DNA of 31,571 nucleotides from DATFRX01 sp035630615. Its GTDB lineage: Bacteria > Actinomycetota > Actinomycetes > Propionibacteriales > Nocardioidaceae. Location: NCBI GenBank assembly GCA_035630615.1, contig DASQKI010000033.1, positions 1 through 31,571 of the forward strand, in the 5' to 3' direction. How positions within the stretch are numbered: the stretch's first letter is position 1; each line of letters opens with the position of its first letter. Positions 23,737 through 31,227 of the stretch are shown one piece after another. The notes under the pieces are model-generated. The model was not told the origin of the DNA and ran no database searches. It was given only the letters and a program-made list of their open reading frames with translations. A program made the position numbers and the translations under genes.

Positions 23737-25262
23737 ACATCGCCAGACGGGGGCTGGCGGTCATAGCCGCGGTCGCCCTGTTGGGGTCCGCCTGCAGTGG
23801 CGGCGACGACTCCGAGAGCGACGACCCGGCGGCGTCGCCGACCTCCGACGAGCCGCCGACCGGGCAGCCGTCGCGCTTCAAGTCCGTCGCCGACTTCGCT
23901 GACCAGACCCTCGACTGGGCGTCGTGCGGCGACTTCGAATGCGGCTCCATCGAGGTGCCGGTCGACTACGCCGACCCCTCGGGAGACACGGTCGAGCTCG
24001 AGCTGAAGCGGTCGCCGGCCACGGGTGACCCGGTCGGCACCCTGTTCATCAACCCGGGCGGCCCCGGCGCCTCCGGCGTGGACTACGTCGAGGCGATCGC
24101 GTCCGAGCTGAGCGAGGAGATGCTCAGCCGCTACGACATCGTCGGGTTCGACCCGCGTGGAGTCGGCGAGAGCGACCCACTGGTTTGCCTCGACGACGCG
24201 GAGCTCGACGAACTGGTGTCGTTTGATCCGGACCCCGACACCCCCGACGAGGAGGCACAGGCGCGCGACCTCATCGAGGGCCTCGGGGAGGCGTGTGCCG
24301 ACGAGGGAGAGTTGGCGTCGCACGTGTCCACGGTCGAGGTGGCCCGTGACCTCGACATCATGCGGGCCGCCGTCGGCGATCAGAAGCTGACCTATTACGG
24401 CGCGTCCTACGGCACCTACATCGGCGCCACGTACGCCGAGCTGTTCCCGGGCCAGGTCGGGCGGATGGTGCTCGACGGAGCCATCGACGCGAGGCTCTCC
24501 GCCAATCAGATCAACCTTCAGCAGGCCGCCGGCTTCCAGACCGCGCTCGAGGCGTACATCGACGACTGCATCGCCGGTACAGATTGCCCGCTGGACTCCG
24601 ATCCCGATGCGGCGATGGAGCAGATCCGGTCGTTCCTCGAGACCCTCGACCAGCATCCGCTCGACTCCGGCGACTCGGATCGCCCGTTGACCGAGGCGCT
24701 CGGGTTTTACGGCATCGCGCTGCCGCTCTACAGCCGGGACTACTGGCCGCTGCTGACGCAGGGTCTGACGGCCGCGTTCGACGGTGACGGCTCCCTCCTG
24801 CTCAGGTTCGCCGACACCTATCTCAGTCGGACCTCGAGCGGATACAGCGACAACTCGGCGCAGGTGATCTACGCCGTCAACTGCCTCGACCGCCCGGTGC
24901 AGCTGTCCAACGATCAGATCCGTCGGTCCGTGCCGAGCTACGAGCGGGCGTCGCCGGTGTTCGGACGGGTCTTCGCCTGGTCGATGCTGGGCTGTTCCGA
25001 CTGGCCGTTGAAGCCGTCGGAACCGGCGCCGGTAATCGACGGCGCGGGCGCCCCGCCGATCGTCGTCGTCGGCACGACCCGCGACCCCGCGACGCCGTAC
25101 CACTGGGCCGAGGCGCTCGCGTCGGAGCTTAAGTCCGGCGTGTTGGTGAGCCGCGACGGCGACGGGCACACCGGCTACCACATGGGCAACTCCTGCGTCG
25201 ACGACGCCATCGACCGCTACTTCCTCGACGGCGATGTGCCCGAGGACGGCCTGTCCTGCTGA
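23733..25262 (+). CDS. Alpha/beta hydrolase lipoprotein, TAP/SlpD type
   Basis: A 509-aa secreted tripeptidyl-aminopeptidase-like hydrolase. The lipobox LLGSAC gives Cys21, followed by an acidic Ser-rich linker. The alpha/beta fold shows NPGGPGASGVDY (oxyanion region), VGFDPRGVGES, nucleophile Ser225 in YGASYGTYIG and an insertion or lid at about 300-420. The C-terminal TAP domain supplies the remaining triad residues: Asp in TTRDPATPY and His in DGDGHTGYH. GTG 23733 overlaps the ricT stop (GTGA) and has AGGAGAG upstream, so it is translationally coupled to a cytosolic Fe-S protein, an odd partner. Substrate is probably peptides outside the cell. Confidence 0.9.
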   Translation: MNIARRGLAVIAAVALLGSACSGGDDSESDDPAASPTSDEPPTGQPSRFKSVADFADQTLDWASCGDFECGSIEVPVDYADPSGDTVELELKRSPATGDPVGTLFINPGGPGASGVDYVEAIASELSEEMLSRYDIVGFDPRGVGESDPLVCLDDAELDELVSFDPDPDTPDEEAQARDLIEGLGEACADEGELASHVSTVEVARDLDIMRAAVGDQKLTYYGASYGTYIGATYAELFPGQVGRMVLDGAIDARLSANQINLQQAAGFQTALEAYIDDCIAGTDCPLDSDPDAAMEQIRSFLETLDQHPLDSGDSDRPLTEALGFYGIALPLYSRDYWPLLTQGLTAAFDGDGSLLLRFADTYLSRTSSGYSDNSAQVIYAVNCLDRPVQLSNDQIRRSVPSYERASPVFGRVFAWSMLGCSDWPLKPSEPAPVIDGAGAPPIVVVGTTRDPATPYHWAEALASELKSGVLVSRDGDGHTGYHMGNSCVDDAIDRYFLDGDVPEDGLSC

Positions 25263-25296
25263 GCCAAACGGTGTGCGGTTGACCCGTACGCTCGGC

Positions 25297-25302
25297 TAGC
25301 GT
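25297..25302 (+). promoter_or_regulatory. -10 element TAGCGT, leaderless ATP-grasp gene
   Basis: TAGCGT has 6 nt to ATG 25309. With a 17-nt spacer the -35 reads TGCGGT. There is no ribosome site before the ATG, consistent with a leaderless mRNA. Confidence 0.5.
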
Positions 25303-25308
25303 CCGTCC

Positions 25309-26709
25309 ATGACCGTTGATCTGGACGCATGGACGAACCAGCTGGCCGAGCCCTTCCGTGGCCGCCCCGTCATCGTCGCGTTCAGGATCCTTGCCGGCAT
25401 GACGGCCGACGTCGAGCACCTCAAGCAGTGGGGATCCGAGCGTCCGTTGCTGATCGCACACGGCACCGGCACCGGGCCGCTGCCCCGCGCCGAGGACGCT
25501 GACATCCACATGCTCGACCTGGGCAGCGCGTCGTCGATGTCCGACGAGGTGCGGACCGCTGCCCGACTCGCCGAGGAGCCGCCGCCCGACGTCGTACGCC
25601 GGGTCGATGAGTACGACCCCGATCGACGCGCGGTGTGGTGGCTGCCGCCGTTCGGTGGTTATGGCGAGCTGCTCGGCCGACCCGTGCTCGGTGGCCGGCC
25701 GAAGGCCTGGGCTCGGCTCGAGGACAAGCTGCTCTGCGACGAGATCTGGGACACCGCTGGCGTGCCGCGGGCGCCGATGCGGATCGTGCCCGTCGAGCCG
25801 GCCGCGTTGGTCGCGGCGACCGACGAGCTCGGCGGCGACTCCGGTGTCGTGTGGGCCGGTGACACTCGCGAGGGCGTCAACGGCGGCGGTGACCTCGTAC
25901 GGTGGGTCCGCTCCGAGGCAGACGCCGACAAGGCCTACGCGTATTTCGTCGAGCACTGCGACCGGGTCCGGGTGATGCCCTTCCTCGAAGGGGTGCCCTG
26001 CAGCATCCACGGCTTCGTGCTCGACGACGGGGTGGCGGCGTTTCGACCGGTCGAGCTCGTCATCTTGCGACACGGTCCGACCCGGACCTTCCGACTCGGC
26101 GGCATGGCGACGTGGTGGGATCCACCCGAAGCGGACCGCGATCAGATGCGCGACCTGGTTCGTCGGGTGGGCGCGCTTCTCGACGAGCGGGTCGGCTATC
26201 GCGGCGGATTCGGCATCGACGGCGTCTTGACGGCCGACGGCTTCCGGCCGACCGAGCTCAACCCGCGTTACACCGGCGGTCTGACGACCCTGGCGCGGGG
26301 GATGACGCAGGTGCCGATGGAGCTGCTGCAGCTCAACGTGGTCGCAGGGCGCCCGGCCGGCATCGATGCAGCGGCTCTCGAACGCCTGGTGGTCAACGCC
26401 ACCGACGAGTCGCGCTTCGCGCACGCCATCGGGCTCTGCGACGAGCCGTGGGAGGGCGAAACGGCCATCGTCGAGCTTGCCCGGGTCGACGGACGGCTCG
26501 CTCCGGCCGTTGACGGCAAGCCGCGGATCGGTACCATGCTGGCCGGCGAAGCGGTGACCGGTGGCACCTTCGTCCGCTTCACGCCGGCCCAAGGCACGCT
26601 GCGACCGGGCGACCGGCTCGCCGACCTGCACATCGAGGCGCTGTCGTTCGCCGATCGGCAGTGGGGGTGCACCTTCGGCGAGCTCGAGATGGCGCCGGCC
26701 GCGCGCTAG
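25309..26709 (+). CDS. ATP-grasp domain protein of unknown substrate
   Basis: A 466-aa protein. It has an N-terminal Rossmann-like part (residues 1-130: GRPVIVAFRILAGMTADVEHL, then WWLPPFGGYGELLG). A central ATP-grasp domain (about 140-345) carries KAWARLEDKLLCDEIWDTAG, the nucleotide-side VMPFLEGVPCSIHGFVL and the metal-binding end FRPTELNPRYTGG, with Glu and Asn at the expected Mg positions. A C-terminal domain (about 370-466) resembles the biotin-carboxylase-like tail. ATP-grasp enzymes join a carboxylate to an amine or thiol through an acyl phosphate. Nothing nearby reveals the substrates. It is monocistronic with its own leaderless promoter, and converges with the MetE-like gene. Confidence 0.75.
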   Translation: MTVDLDAWTNQLAEPFRGRPVIVAFRILAGMTADVEHLKQWGSERPLLIAHGTGTGPLPRAEDADIHMLDLGSASSMSDEVRTAARLAEEPPPDVVRRVDEYDPDRRAVWWLPPFGGYGELLGRPVLGGRPKAWARLEDKLLCDEIWDTAGVPRAPMRIVPVEPAALVAATDELGGDSGVVWAGDTREGVNGGGDLVRWVRSEADADKAYAYFVEHCDRVRVMPFLEGVPCSIHGFVLDDGVAAFRPVELVILRHGPTRTFRLGGMATWWDPPEADRDQMRDLVRRVGALLDERVGYRGGFGIDGVLTADGFRPTELNPRYTGGLTTLARGMTQVPMELLQLNVVAGRPAGIDAAALERLVVNATDESRFAHAIGLCDEPWEGETAIVELARVDGRLAPAVDGKPRIGTMLAGEAVTGGTFVRFTPAQGTLRPGDRLADLHIEALSFADRQWGCTFGELEMAPAAR

Positions 26710-26733
26710 GCGGTCATGCCGGCCGCTTGTGCG

Positions 26734-27852
26734 TCAGCCCCATACCTCGTGTGCGGTCTCGACGATCAGGCGCAGCTTGGCGACCTGGTCGTCGTACGAG
26801 AGTTGGTTGCCCTCGACCGTGGACGAGAAGCCGCATTGGGGTGACAGGCACAGCTGGTCGAGGTCGACGTAGCGAGCGGCCTCGTCGATGCGGCGTTTGA
26901 GCGCGTCCTTGGACTCCAGGTCGCCCTTCTTGGTCGTGACCAGCCCCAGCACGACCAGCTTGTCCTTGGGCACGAAGCGCAGTGGCTCGAACCCCCCGGA
27001 GCGGGCATCGTCGTACTCGAGAAAGAACCCGTCGACGGCGAGCTGACTGAACAGCGCCTCTGCGACGAAGTCGTAGGACCCCTCCGATGCCCACGACGAC
27101 TGGAAGTTGCCGCGACACATGTGCGTCGTGATCCGGATGCCGTCCGGCCGCAGCGCGAGGACCTCGTTGAGATGGCGGATGTACGTCTCGTGCAGGTGCT
27201 CGGCGTCCTCACCGCGCTCGGCCATCATCTGCCGCTGCTTCGGGTCGTTGAGGTAAGCCAGGCTGGTGTCGTCGAACTGGAGGTACGTGCAGCCGAGGGC
27301 ATGGACCTTGCGCATCTGGTCGGCGTACGCGGCGGTCAGATCGGACCAGAAGTCGTCGACCTCGGGGTAGACGGCCGGATCGATCGCCGCCGCGCCGCCT
27401 CGATAGTGGACCATGCTCGGTGACGGGATCGTCAGCTTGGGCGTCGCCGTCGTCGCGTTGCGCAGCACGAACTCGAAGGCATCGCCGAAGATCGGCTCCG
27501 ACACGCCCAGCCTGCCGTCGACGCGCAGAGCGGCAGGTGTGAACTCGATCGTGCCCTCGTCGTTGCGGAACTCGACCTTGAGGTCGCCGGGCGCCTGATT
27601 GATCCCGTCGAGCGCGTAGATGAAGTCCATATGCCACGACGCGCGGCGAAACTCGCCATCGGTTGCGGTCTGCAAGCCGATCCCTTCCTGCATCGCGATC
27701 ACCTCGCGGATCGCCTCGTCCTCGATCGCAAGCAGCTCGTCGGCCGACAGGTTTCCGGCGGCGAAATCGTCGCGGGCCCGCTTCAGTCGCGGCGGTCGAA
27801 GCAGGCTCCCGACGTGATCGGCGCGGAAGGGCGGAAGGTCGCGCATGGCCAT
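26734..27852 (-). CDS. MetE C-terminal-domain methyltransferase (YxjG/YxjH type)
   Basis: A 372-aa TIM-barrel protein of the cobalamin-independent methionine synthase C-terminal family, without the MetE N-terminal half. It opens with FRADHVGSLLRPPRL and TDGEFRRASWHMDF. Zinc ligands are visible as His and Cys in THMCRGNFQ, Glu in FFLEYDDARSG and Cys in LSPQCGFSS. Short members transfer a methyl group to homocysteine or related thiols from a donor that is often not methyl-folate polyglutamate. AGGAGG precedes a double start (ATG 27852 and 27846); either may be used. A possible -10 TAGGGT lies at 27899-27904 on the minus strand. No SAM or B12 riboswitch is evident upstream. Confidence 0.88.
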   Translation of the reverse strand: MAMRDLPPFRADHVGSLLRPPRLKRARDDFAAGNLSADELLAIEDEAIREVIAMQEGIGLQTATDGEFRRASWHMDFIYALDGINQAPGDLKVEFRNDEGTIEFTPAALRVDGRLGVSEPIFGDAFEFVLRNATTATPKLTIPSPSMVHYRGGAAAIDPAVYPEVDDFWSDLTAAYADQMRKVHALGCTYLQFDDTSLAYLNDPKQRQMMAERGEDAEHLHETYIRHLNEVLALRPDGIRITTHMCRGNFQSSWASEGSYDFVAEALFSQLAVDGFFLEYDDARSGGFEPLRFVPKDKLVVLGLVTTKKGDLESKDALKRRIDEAARYVDLDQLCLSPQCGFSSTVEGNQLSYDDQVAKLRLIVETAHEVWG

Positions 27853-28069
27853 GGCTCCTCCTGGCAGCAGGCTTGCCGGCGAATCAGGTCCGCTTCCGAC
27901 CCTAGGACGGAGGATGTCGTCAGTCGAGGACGTCCATCGCGAGCGAGCGGGGCAGGGCGGTTTCGCGTCACGAACTCGATAAACCCCGCATCATTTTGCG
28001 CCCCGGGACCTCCTGTCCCTAGAGACAGCGCCAAACGGTTGACACGCCGGGCGGCGGGATGGAGTGACG

Positions 28070-28885
28070 ATGGTCGTGGCGCGAGACGCGTGGGAGCGCG
28101 GGGGAGCGTACGAGAACTTCATGGGCCGGTGGAGCCGGCAGGCCAGTCGAGCCTTTCTGTCGTGGCTCGATGCCGACGCCGGTGGCCGTTGGCTCGATGT
28201 CGGGTGCGGCACCGGCGCCCTGACCGCGACCGCGATCGAGGTCGCGAACCCCTCCGAGATCGTCGGGGTGGACCCGTCGGAGGGTTTCATCGAGACCGCC
28301 CGGGCGCGGATCGACGACCCCCGGGCGCGGTTCGAGCCCGGCGACGCGTCGGGGCTGAGGTTCGCTGACGCCCAGTTCGACGTCGTCGTCGGCGGGTTGA
28401 TGCTCAACTTCGTTCCCGTGCCGGGGACGGCCGCGGCGGAGATGGCACGGGTCGCGGCGCCGGGCGGGGTCGTCGCCGCGTACGTCTGGGACTACGCCGA
28501 GGGCATGGCGATGCTGCGGCACTTCTGGGAGGCCGCGGTCGCCCTCGATCCCGAGGCGGAGACGCTCGACGAGGGTCGGCGCTTCCCCTGGTGCCGGCCG
28601 GAGCCGCTGCGGTCGTTGTGGGCGGCGTCGTTGACCGACGTGTCCGTGCGGCCGATCGACGTGATCATGGCGTTCCGCGACTTCGACGACTATTGGACGC
28701 CGTTCCTCGGTGGGCAGGGCCCCGCGTCGGCGTACGTGATGGCGCTGCCCGACGACCATCGGTCCGAGCTTCGAGCCCTCCTGCGCGACCGGCTGCGTGC
28801 CGAGGCCGACGGCTCGATCGTCTTGGCCGCCCGTGCCTGGGCGGTCCGTGGGACTCCTGGGGTCAGGCCGACCCGGCCAGCGTGA
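28070..28885 (+). CDS. Class I SAM-dependent methyltransferase
   Basis: A 271-aa methyltransferase of the Methyltransf_11/25 group. The SAM site DVGCGTG is at 43-49, the acidic loop GVDPSEGFIE follows, then GDASGLRFADAQFDVVVGGL (motifs II/III). A C-terminal cap includes FDDYWTPFLGGQGP, typical of family members that methylate small acids or phenols. ATG 28070 has GGAG 5 nt upstream; GTG 28064 is an alternative. A consensus-like TTGACA lies at 28039-28044 but no matching -10 is obvious. Its last 23 nt overlap the convergent 55-aa gene. Substrate unknown. Confidence 0.88.
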   Translation: MVVARDAWERGGAYENFMGRWSRQASRAFLSWLDADAGGRWLDVGCGTGALTATAIEVANPSEIVGVDPSEGFIETARARIDDPRARFEPGDASGLRFADAQFDVVVGGLMLNFVPVPGTAAAEMARVAAPGGVVAAYVWDYAEGMAMLRHFWEAAVALDPEAETLDEGRRFPWCRPEPLRSLWAASLTDVSVRPIDVIMAFRDFDDYWTPFLGGQGPASAYVMALPDDHRSELRALLRDRLRAEADGSIVLAARAWAVRGTPGVRPTRPA

Positions 28886-29030
28886 GTACGAGCGTCTGGT
28901 CCACCTGCACCGACGTCCCTCGCCGTACTCGCCACTGTCCACACCGACAGCGCTCGTACGTGATCGGCCCCTCGCTCGTCGCGTGTCGAGAGGTCGGCGT
29001 CCAGTCGTGTACGTGCTCGCCAGGCTCCAT
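28863..29030 (-). CDS. Small Cys-x-Cys protein, 55 aa
   Basis: A short gene easily missed because of its size. From ATG 29030, with AGGA 8 nt upstream, it reads HDWTPTSRHATSEGPITYER, then CRCGQWRV and a strand-rich end VQVDQTLVLTLAGSA. The HDW-x-PTSRH-x-TSEG-x-x-x-Y-x-RC-x-CG-x-W pattern is that of small conserved actinobacterial proteins with a half zinc-ribbon. I can give no function. Coding status is supported by the coherent motif, the ribosome site and an inverted repeat just upstream (29044-29076). It runs antisense over the last 23 nt of the methyltransferase. Confidence 0.7.
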   Translation of the reverse strand: MEPGEHVHDWTPTSRHATSEGPITYERCRCGQWRVRRGTSVQVDQTLVLTLAGSA

Positions 29031-29043
29031 GCCATCGATCCTG

Positions 29044-29076
29044 CTGTAAGGGCGTTATGCAATTCAACCCTTACAG
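29044..29076 (-). promoter_or_regulatory. 9-bp inverted repeat CTGTAAGGG before the 55-aa gene
   Basis: CTGTAAGGG and CCCTTACAG are perfect complements around a 15-nt AT-rich centre that reads TTGAATTGCATAACG on the minus strand. It ends 13 nt before ATG 29030, so it could be an operator covering that gene's promoter. It also lies upstream of the tRNA promoter on the plus strand. Confidence 0.5.
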
Positions 29077-29133
29077 GTCCGAGAGTGCAACCGTCGTTCC
29101 GATACGGGTTGGGCGGGCCCGCCGCCTGGCGAC

Positions 29134-29139
29134 TACACT
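29134..29139 (+). promoter_or_regulatory. -10 element TACACT for tRNA-Thr
   Basis: TACACT lies 29 nt before the tRNA. TTGGGC at 29109-29114 is a possible -35 with a long 19-nt spacer. Confidence 0.4.
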
Positions 29140-29168
29140 CGGCGGTCGGCCCCATGCGATCGGGCTTT

Positions 29169-29245
29169 GCCGCCTTAGCTCAGTTGGCCAGAGCGACGCA
29201 CTCGTAATGCGTAGGTCGTCGGTTCGATTCCGACAGGCGGCTCCA
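29169..29245 (+). tRNA. tRNA-Thr (anticodon CGU)
   Basis: A 77-nt cloverleaf with CCA encoded. The acceptor arms GCCGCCT/AGGCGGC are perfect. The D arm is AGCTCAGTTGGCCAGAGC. The anticodon stem ACGCA/TGCGT encloses CTCGTAA, with anticodon CGT at 29203-29205. The T arm GTCGG-TTCGATT-CCGAC follows, then T and CCA. The integrase gene ends 15 nt beyond it, so the 3' half of this tRNA is the probable attachment site. Confidence 0.97.
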
Positions 29246-29259
29246 CACTCCACCGCAGG

Positions 29260-30402
29260 TCAGCGCCCCTCTCCGGGCTCGGCGGCGTTCTTGGGATTTT
29301 GTGATTCGGTCTCAGATGTGTGTGACGTGTGTGTGAACCTCTTCGCGGCGTCCCACAGCGATGTGTCCCACAGGTGGCCGTAGAGGTCGAGCGTCATCGT
29401 CGCGGACTCGTGGCCGAGGATGCGCTGGACGACCTTCACGTCGGCACCCTTGGCGATCCACATCGACGCTGCTGTGTGTCGCAGGTCGTGGATTCGGAAC
29501 GGCGCGAACCCGAGCTTCTTGATCACGCGGTACCAGTCGGTGGCGCGTCGCCAGTTGGACTCTCGAAGCGCCTTGCCCGTGGGGGACGTGAACAGCAACT
29601 GGTCGCGAGTCTTGCCGTCGGCGAGGCGATCCACGATCGGTTGCAGCTCGTCGACCAGCGGGACGGTTCTCGCCTGGTAGTTCTTGACCTCGCCCACGAC
29701 CAGCTCACCGCCGCCCTTCTTGGCAGTCATGGCGCGTTGAACTCGTACGCCGACGCCGGGAACCTGCGTCAGATCGCCCACCTGCAGAGCGACCAACTCC
29801 GACCACCGCAGTCCCGTGAGCCCGAGAAACAGCACCACGTCGCGGCCAGCCTGGCCAAGAGCGTCGGCCAGCTCGTGCAACTCATCCAGCGTGAGGAAGC
29901 GCGGCTCCCGCCTCCGTCCCTGCTTTGACGGCTTGATCGGCTCAGCGACGTTGCGCCGGATGCGCCGATCGGCCACCGCGAACGTGAGGATGCCGCGAAG
30001 GCACATGAGCGCCCGCGACACCGTCGACGGTGCCAGTCCGTGCTTAGACGCGAGACCGCCCATCCACTCACGGACGTCAGCCTCCGTGATCGACACAAGA
30101 GGGCGATCGCCGAACTCGGGCTCGACATAGCGGCGCCAGTTGCCCTCGTCGGTGTCGCGGGTGCGCTGCTTCATCCCGGCACGGGATCGCATCCAGGCCT
30201 CGGCAACGTCGCGAAGCGGGACCTTGCCACGGCGCGGGTCGATCCAGTCGTCCTGGCGTAGTTGGCGGTACTGGTCCCGTTCCCAATCCTCGGCGTCACC
30301 CTTGCGGTCGAAGGTGTCTGTTGCGATGACGCGGCCGTGGCTGTAGATCCAGACCCGGAAGCGCTTCTTACCCTTGGAGGTCTTGTAGCTACCGATGCTC
30401 AT
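29260..30402 (-). CDS. int: Tyrosine recombinase / phage-type integrase
   Basis: A 380-aa site-specific recombinase. The N-terminal arm-binding part (KKRFRVWIYSHGRVIATDTF) is followed by a SAM-like core-binding domain (about 62-150: VAEAWMRSRAGMKQRT). The catalytic domain has all expected residues: Arg199 in GLRWSELVALQ, Lys240 in EVKNYQAR, His305 and Arg308 in HDLRHTAAS, His331 in LGHESATMT and nucleophile Tyr341 in LDLYGHL. ATG 30402 overlaps the xis stop by 4 nt; the frame is open further upstream without domain content. It integrates the element at the neighbouring tRNA-Thr. Confidence 0.96.
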   Translation of the reverse strand: MSIGSYKTSKGKKRFRVWIYSHGRVIATDTFDRKGDAEDWERDQYRQLRQDDWIDPRRGKVPLRDVAEAWMRSRAGMKQRTRDTDEGNWRRYVEPEFGDRPLVSITEADVREWMGGLASKHGLAPSTVSRALMCLRGILTFAVADRRIRRNVAEPIKPSKQGRRREPRFLTLDELHELADALGQAGRDVVLFLGLTGLRWSELVALQVGDLTQVPGVGVRVQRAMTAKKGGGELVVGEVKNYQARTVPLVDELQPIVDRLADGKTRDQLLFTSPTGKALRESNWRRATDWYRVIKKLGFAPFRIHDLRHTAASMWIAKGADVKVVQRILGHESATMTLDLYGHLWDTSLWDAAKRFTHTSHTSETESQNPKNAAEPGEGR

Positions 30403-30596
30403 GCGGCCCGCTCCCTCTGCGCCTGGACCCACTCGTTGACGTCGGTCAGGTCCCACACCAGTTGTCGACCGAGCTTGCTGGCGGGTGCGAAGCGACCCTG
30501 CTGACGGAGCCAACGGACGGTCTCGACCTTGAGCCGGGTGTACTCGGCGACCTCATCGATCGTGAGCAGAGTCAGCTTCTCGGTGGTCGCTGTCAT
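30399..30596 (-). CDS. xis: Excisionase, MerR-like helix-turn-helix
   Basis: A 65-aa recombination directionality factor. The HTH_17-type fold reads LLTIDEVAEYTRLKVETVRW, then LRQQGRFAPASKLGRQLVW and a recognition wing. GGAGAAGGAGG precedes ATG 30596. It overlaps the integrase start by 4 nt and the upstream membrane-protein gene by 4 nt. It should tilt Int toward excision. Confidence 0.9.
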   Translation of the reverse strand: MTATTEKLTLLTIDEVAEYTRLKVETVRWLRQQGRFAPASKLGRQLVWDLTDVNEWVQAQRERAA

Positions 30597-30940
30597 CGAA
30601 GCCTCCTTCTCCGTTGCGGGGTTGTCGACTGGCTAGCGGCGGCTTTGGCGATCGCGAGGGCCGCGACGCAGGAGACCATGGCGACGGCGGTGAGGATCGC
30701 GACGAGGGCCACGACGGCGAGCGCGGCCAGGCCGACGATGCCGACGCCGGCGGCGAGTATGAGTTGTCCCGCATGGTCGCGCACCCAGGACTCGCCACGG
30801 GTGTGGCCTTGGATCATGACGACCTGCGGATAGGCCGGTAGCTCCGGGTCGGCGCGCAGGGCGACGGACTTGTCGATCAGCTCGTCGCGCCGGGCGTAGC
30901 CGAGACGCCCGAGGACGTTGGTCATCGGGTCGGGAGGCAT
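30593..30940 (-). CDS. Small membrane protein of the integrative element
   Basis: A 115-aa protein of unknown function. Residues 1-62 are soluble (LGRLGYARRDELIDKSVALR, then AYPQVVMIQGHTRGESWVRD). Residues 63-100 are one long or two short Ala/Val-rich membrane segments (LILAAGVGIVGLAALAVVAL), followed by a basic tail, PQRRRRLR. Position and topology resemble the small Spd spread proteins of actinomycete conjugative elements, but I see no diagnostic motif. ATG 30940 has GAGGGG 8 nt upstream; GTG 30949 overlaps the previous stop and is possible. Confidence 0.7.
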   Translation of the reverse strand: MPPDPMTNVLGRLGYARRDELIDKSVALRADPELPAYPQVVMIQGHTRGESWVRDHAGQLILAAGVGIVGLAALAVVALVAILTAVAMVSCVAALAIAKAAASQSTTPQRRRRLR

Positions 30941-30945
30941 TGTGG

Positions 30946-31227
30946 TCACCCCTCGTAGACGTTGGCGTGGTCGGGTACTTCTTGGCCGGAGCCGCGACAG
31001 ACCAGGGCAGCGCCGCTGGTGAAGCGGATCAGGTGGTCGCGGAACACCAGGCGACAGTCGCGGTACACCACGCCAGTCAGGCGGGTGTGTTTGCCGTACG
31101 GGCAACGGGCGAACGCGATCGAGGGCTCGGTGTTGCGGCGGGGCCTCGTGGCCTGGACACGCGGGGTGGGCGCGTCCAGGCCGTCGAGGGTGAGCTGGCC
31201 GGGCAACTCATTGCGTTGGCGGGTCAT
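30946..31227 (-). CDS. Hypothetical element protein, 93 aa
   Basis: Not recognised. After a basic, Pro-rich N-terminus (about 1-32), residues 33-85 form a likely beta-rich domain with three cysteines: FARCPYGKHTRLTGVVYRDC, then LVFRDHLIRFTSGAALVCRG. ATG 31227 overlaps the preceding stop (ATGA), showing the gene is part of the coupled operon leading to xis and int. Confidence 0.65.
   Translation of the reverse strand: MTRQRNELPGQLTLDGLDAPTPRVQATRPRRNTEPSIAFARCPYGKHTRLTGVVYRDCRLVFRDHLIRFTSGAALVCRGSGQEVPDHANVYEG

Noticed and set aside
28039..28044. TTGACA as a strong promoter of the methyltransferase
   Set aside because: No acceptable -10 at 16-18 nt; the implied transcript start would fall at or inside the gene.
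27853..28069. Riboswitch (SAM or B12) upstream of the MetE-like gene
   Set aside because: I looked for the conserved core segments and found none; only short hairpins near 28004-28027 that do not match a known aptamer.
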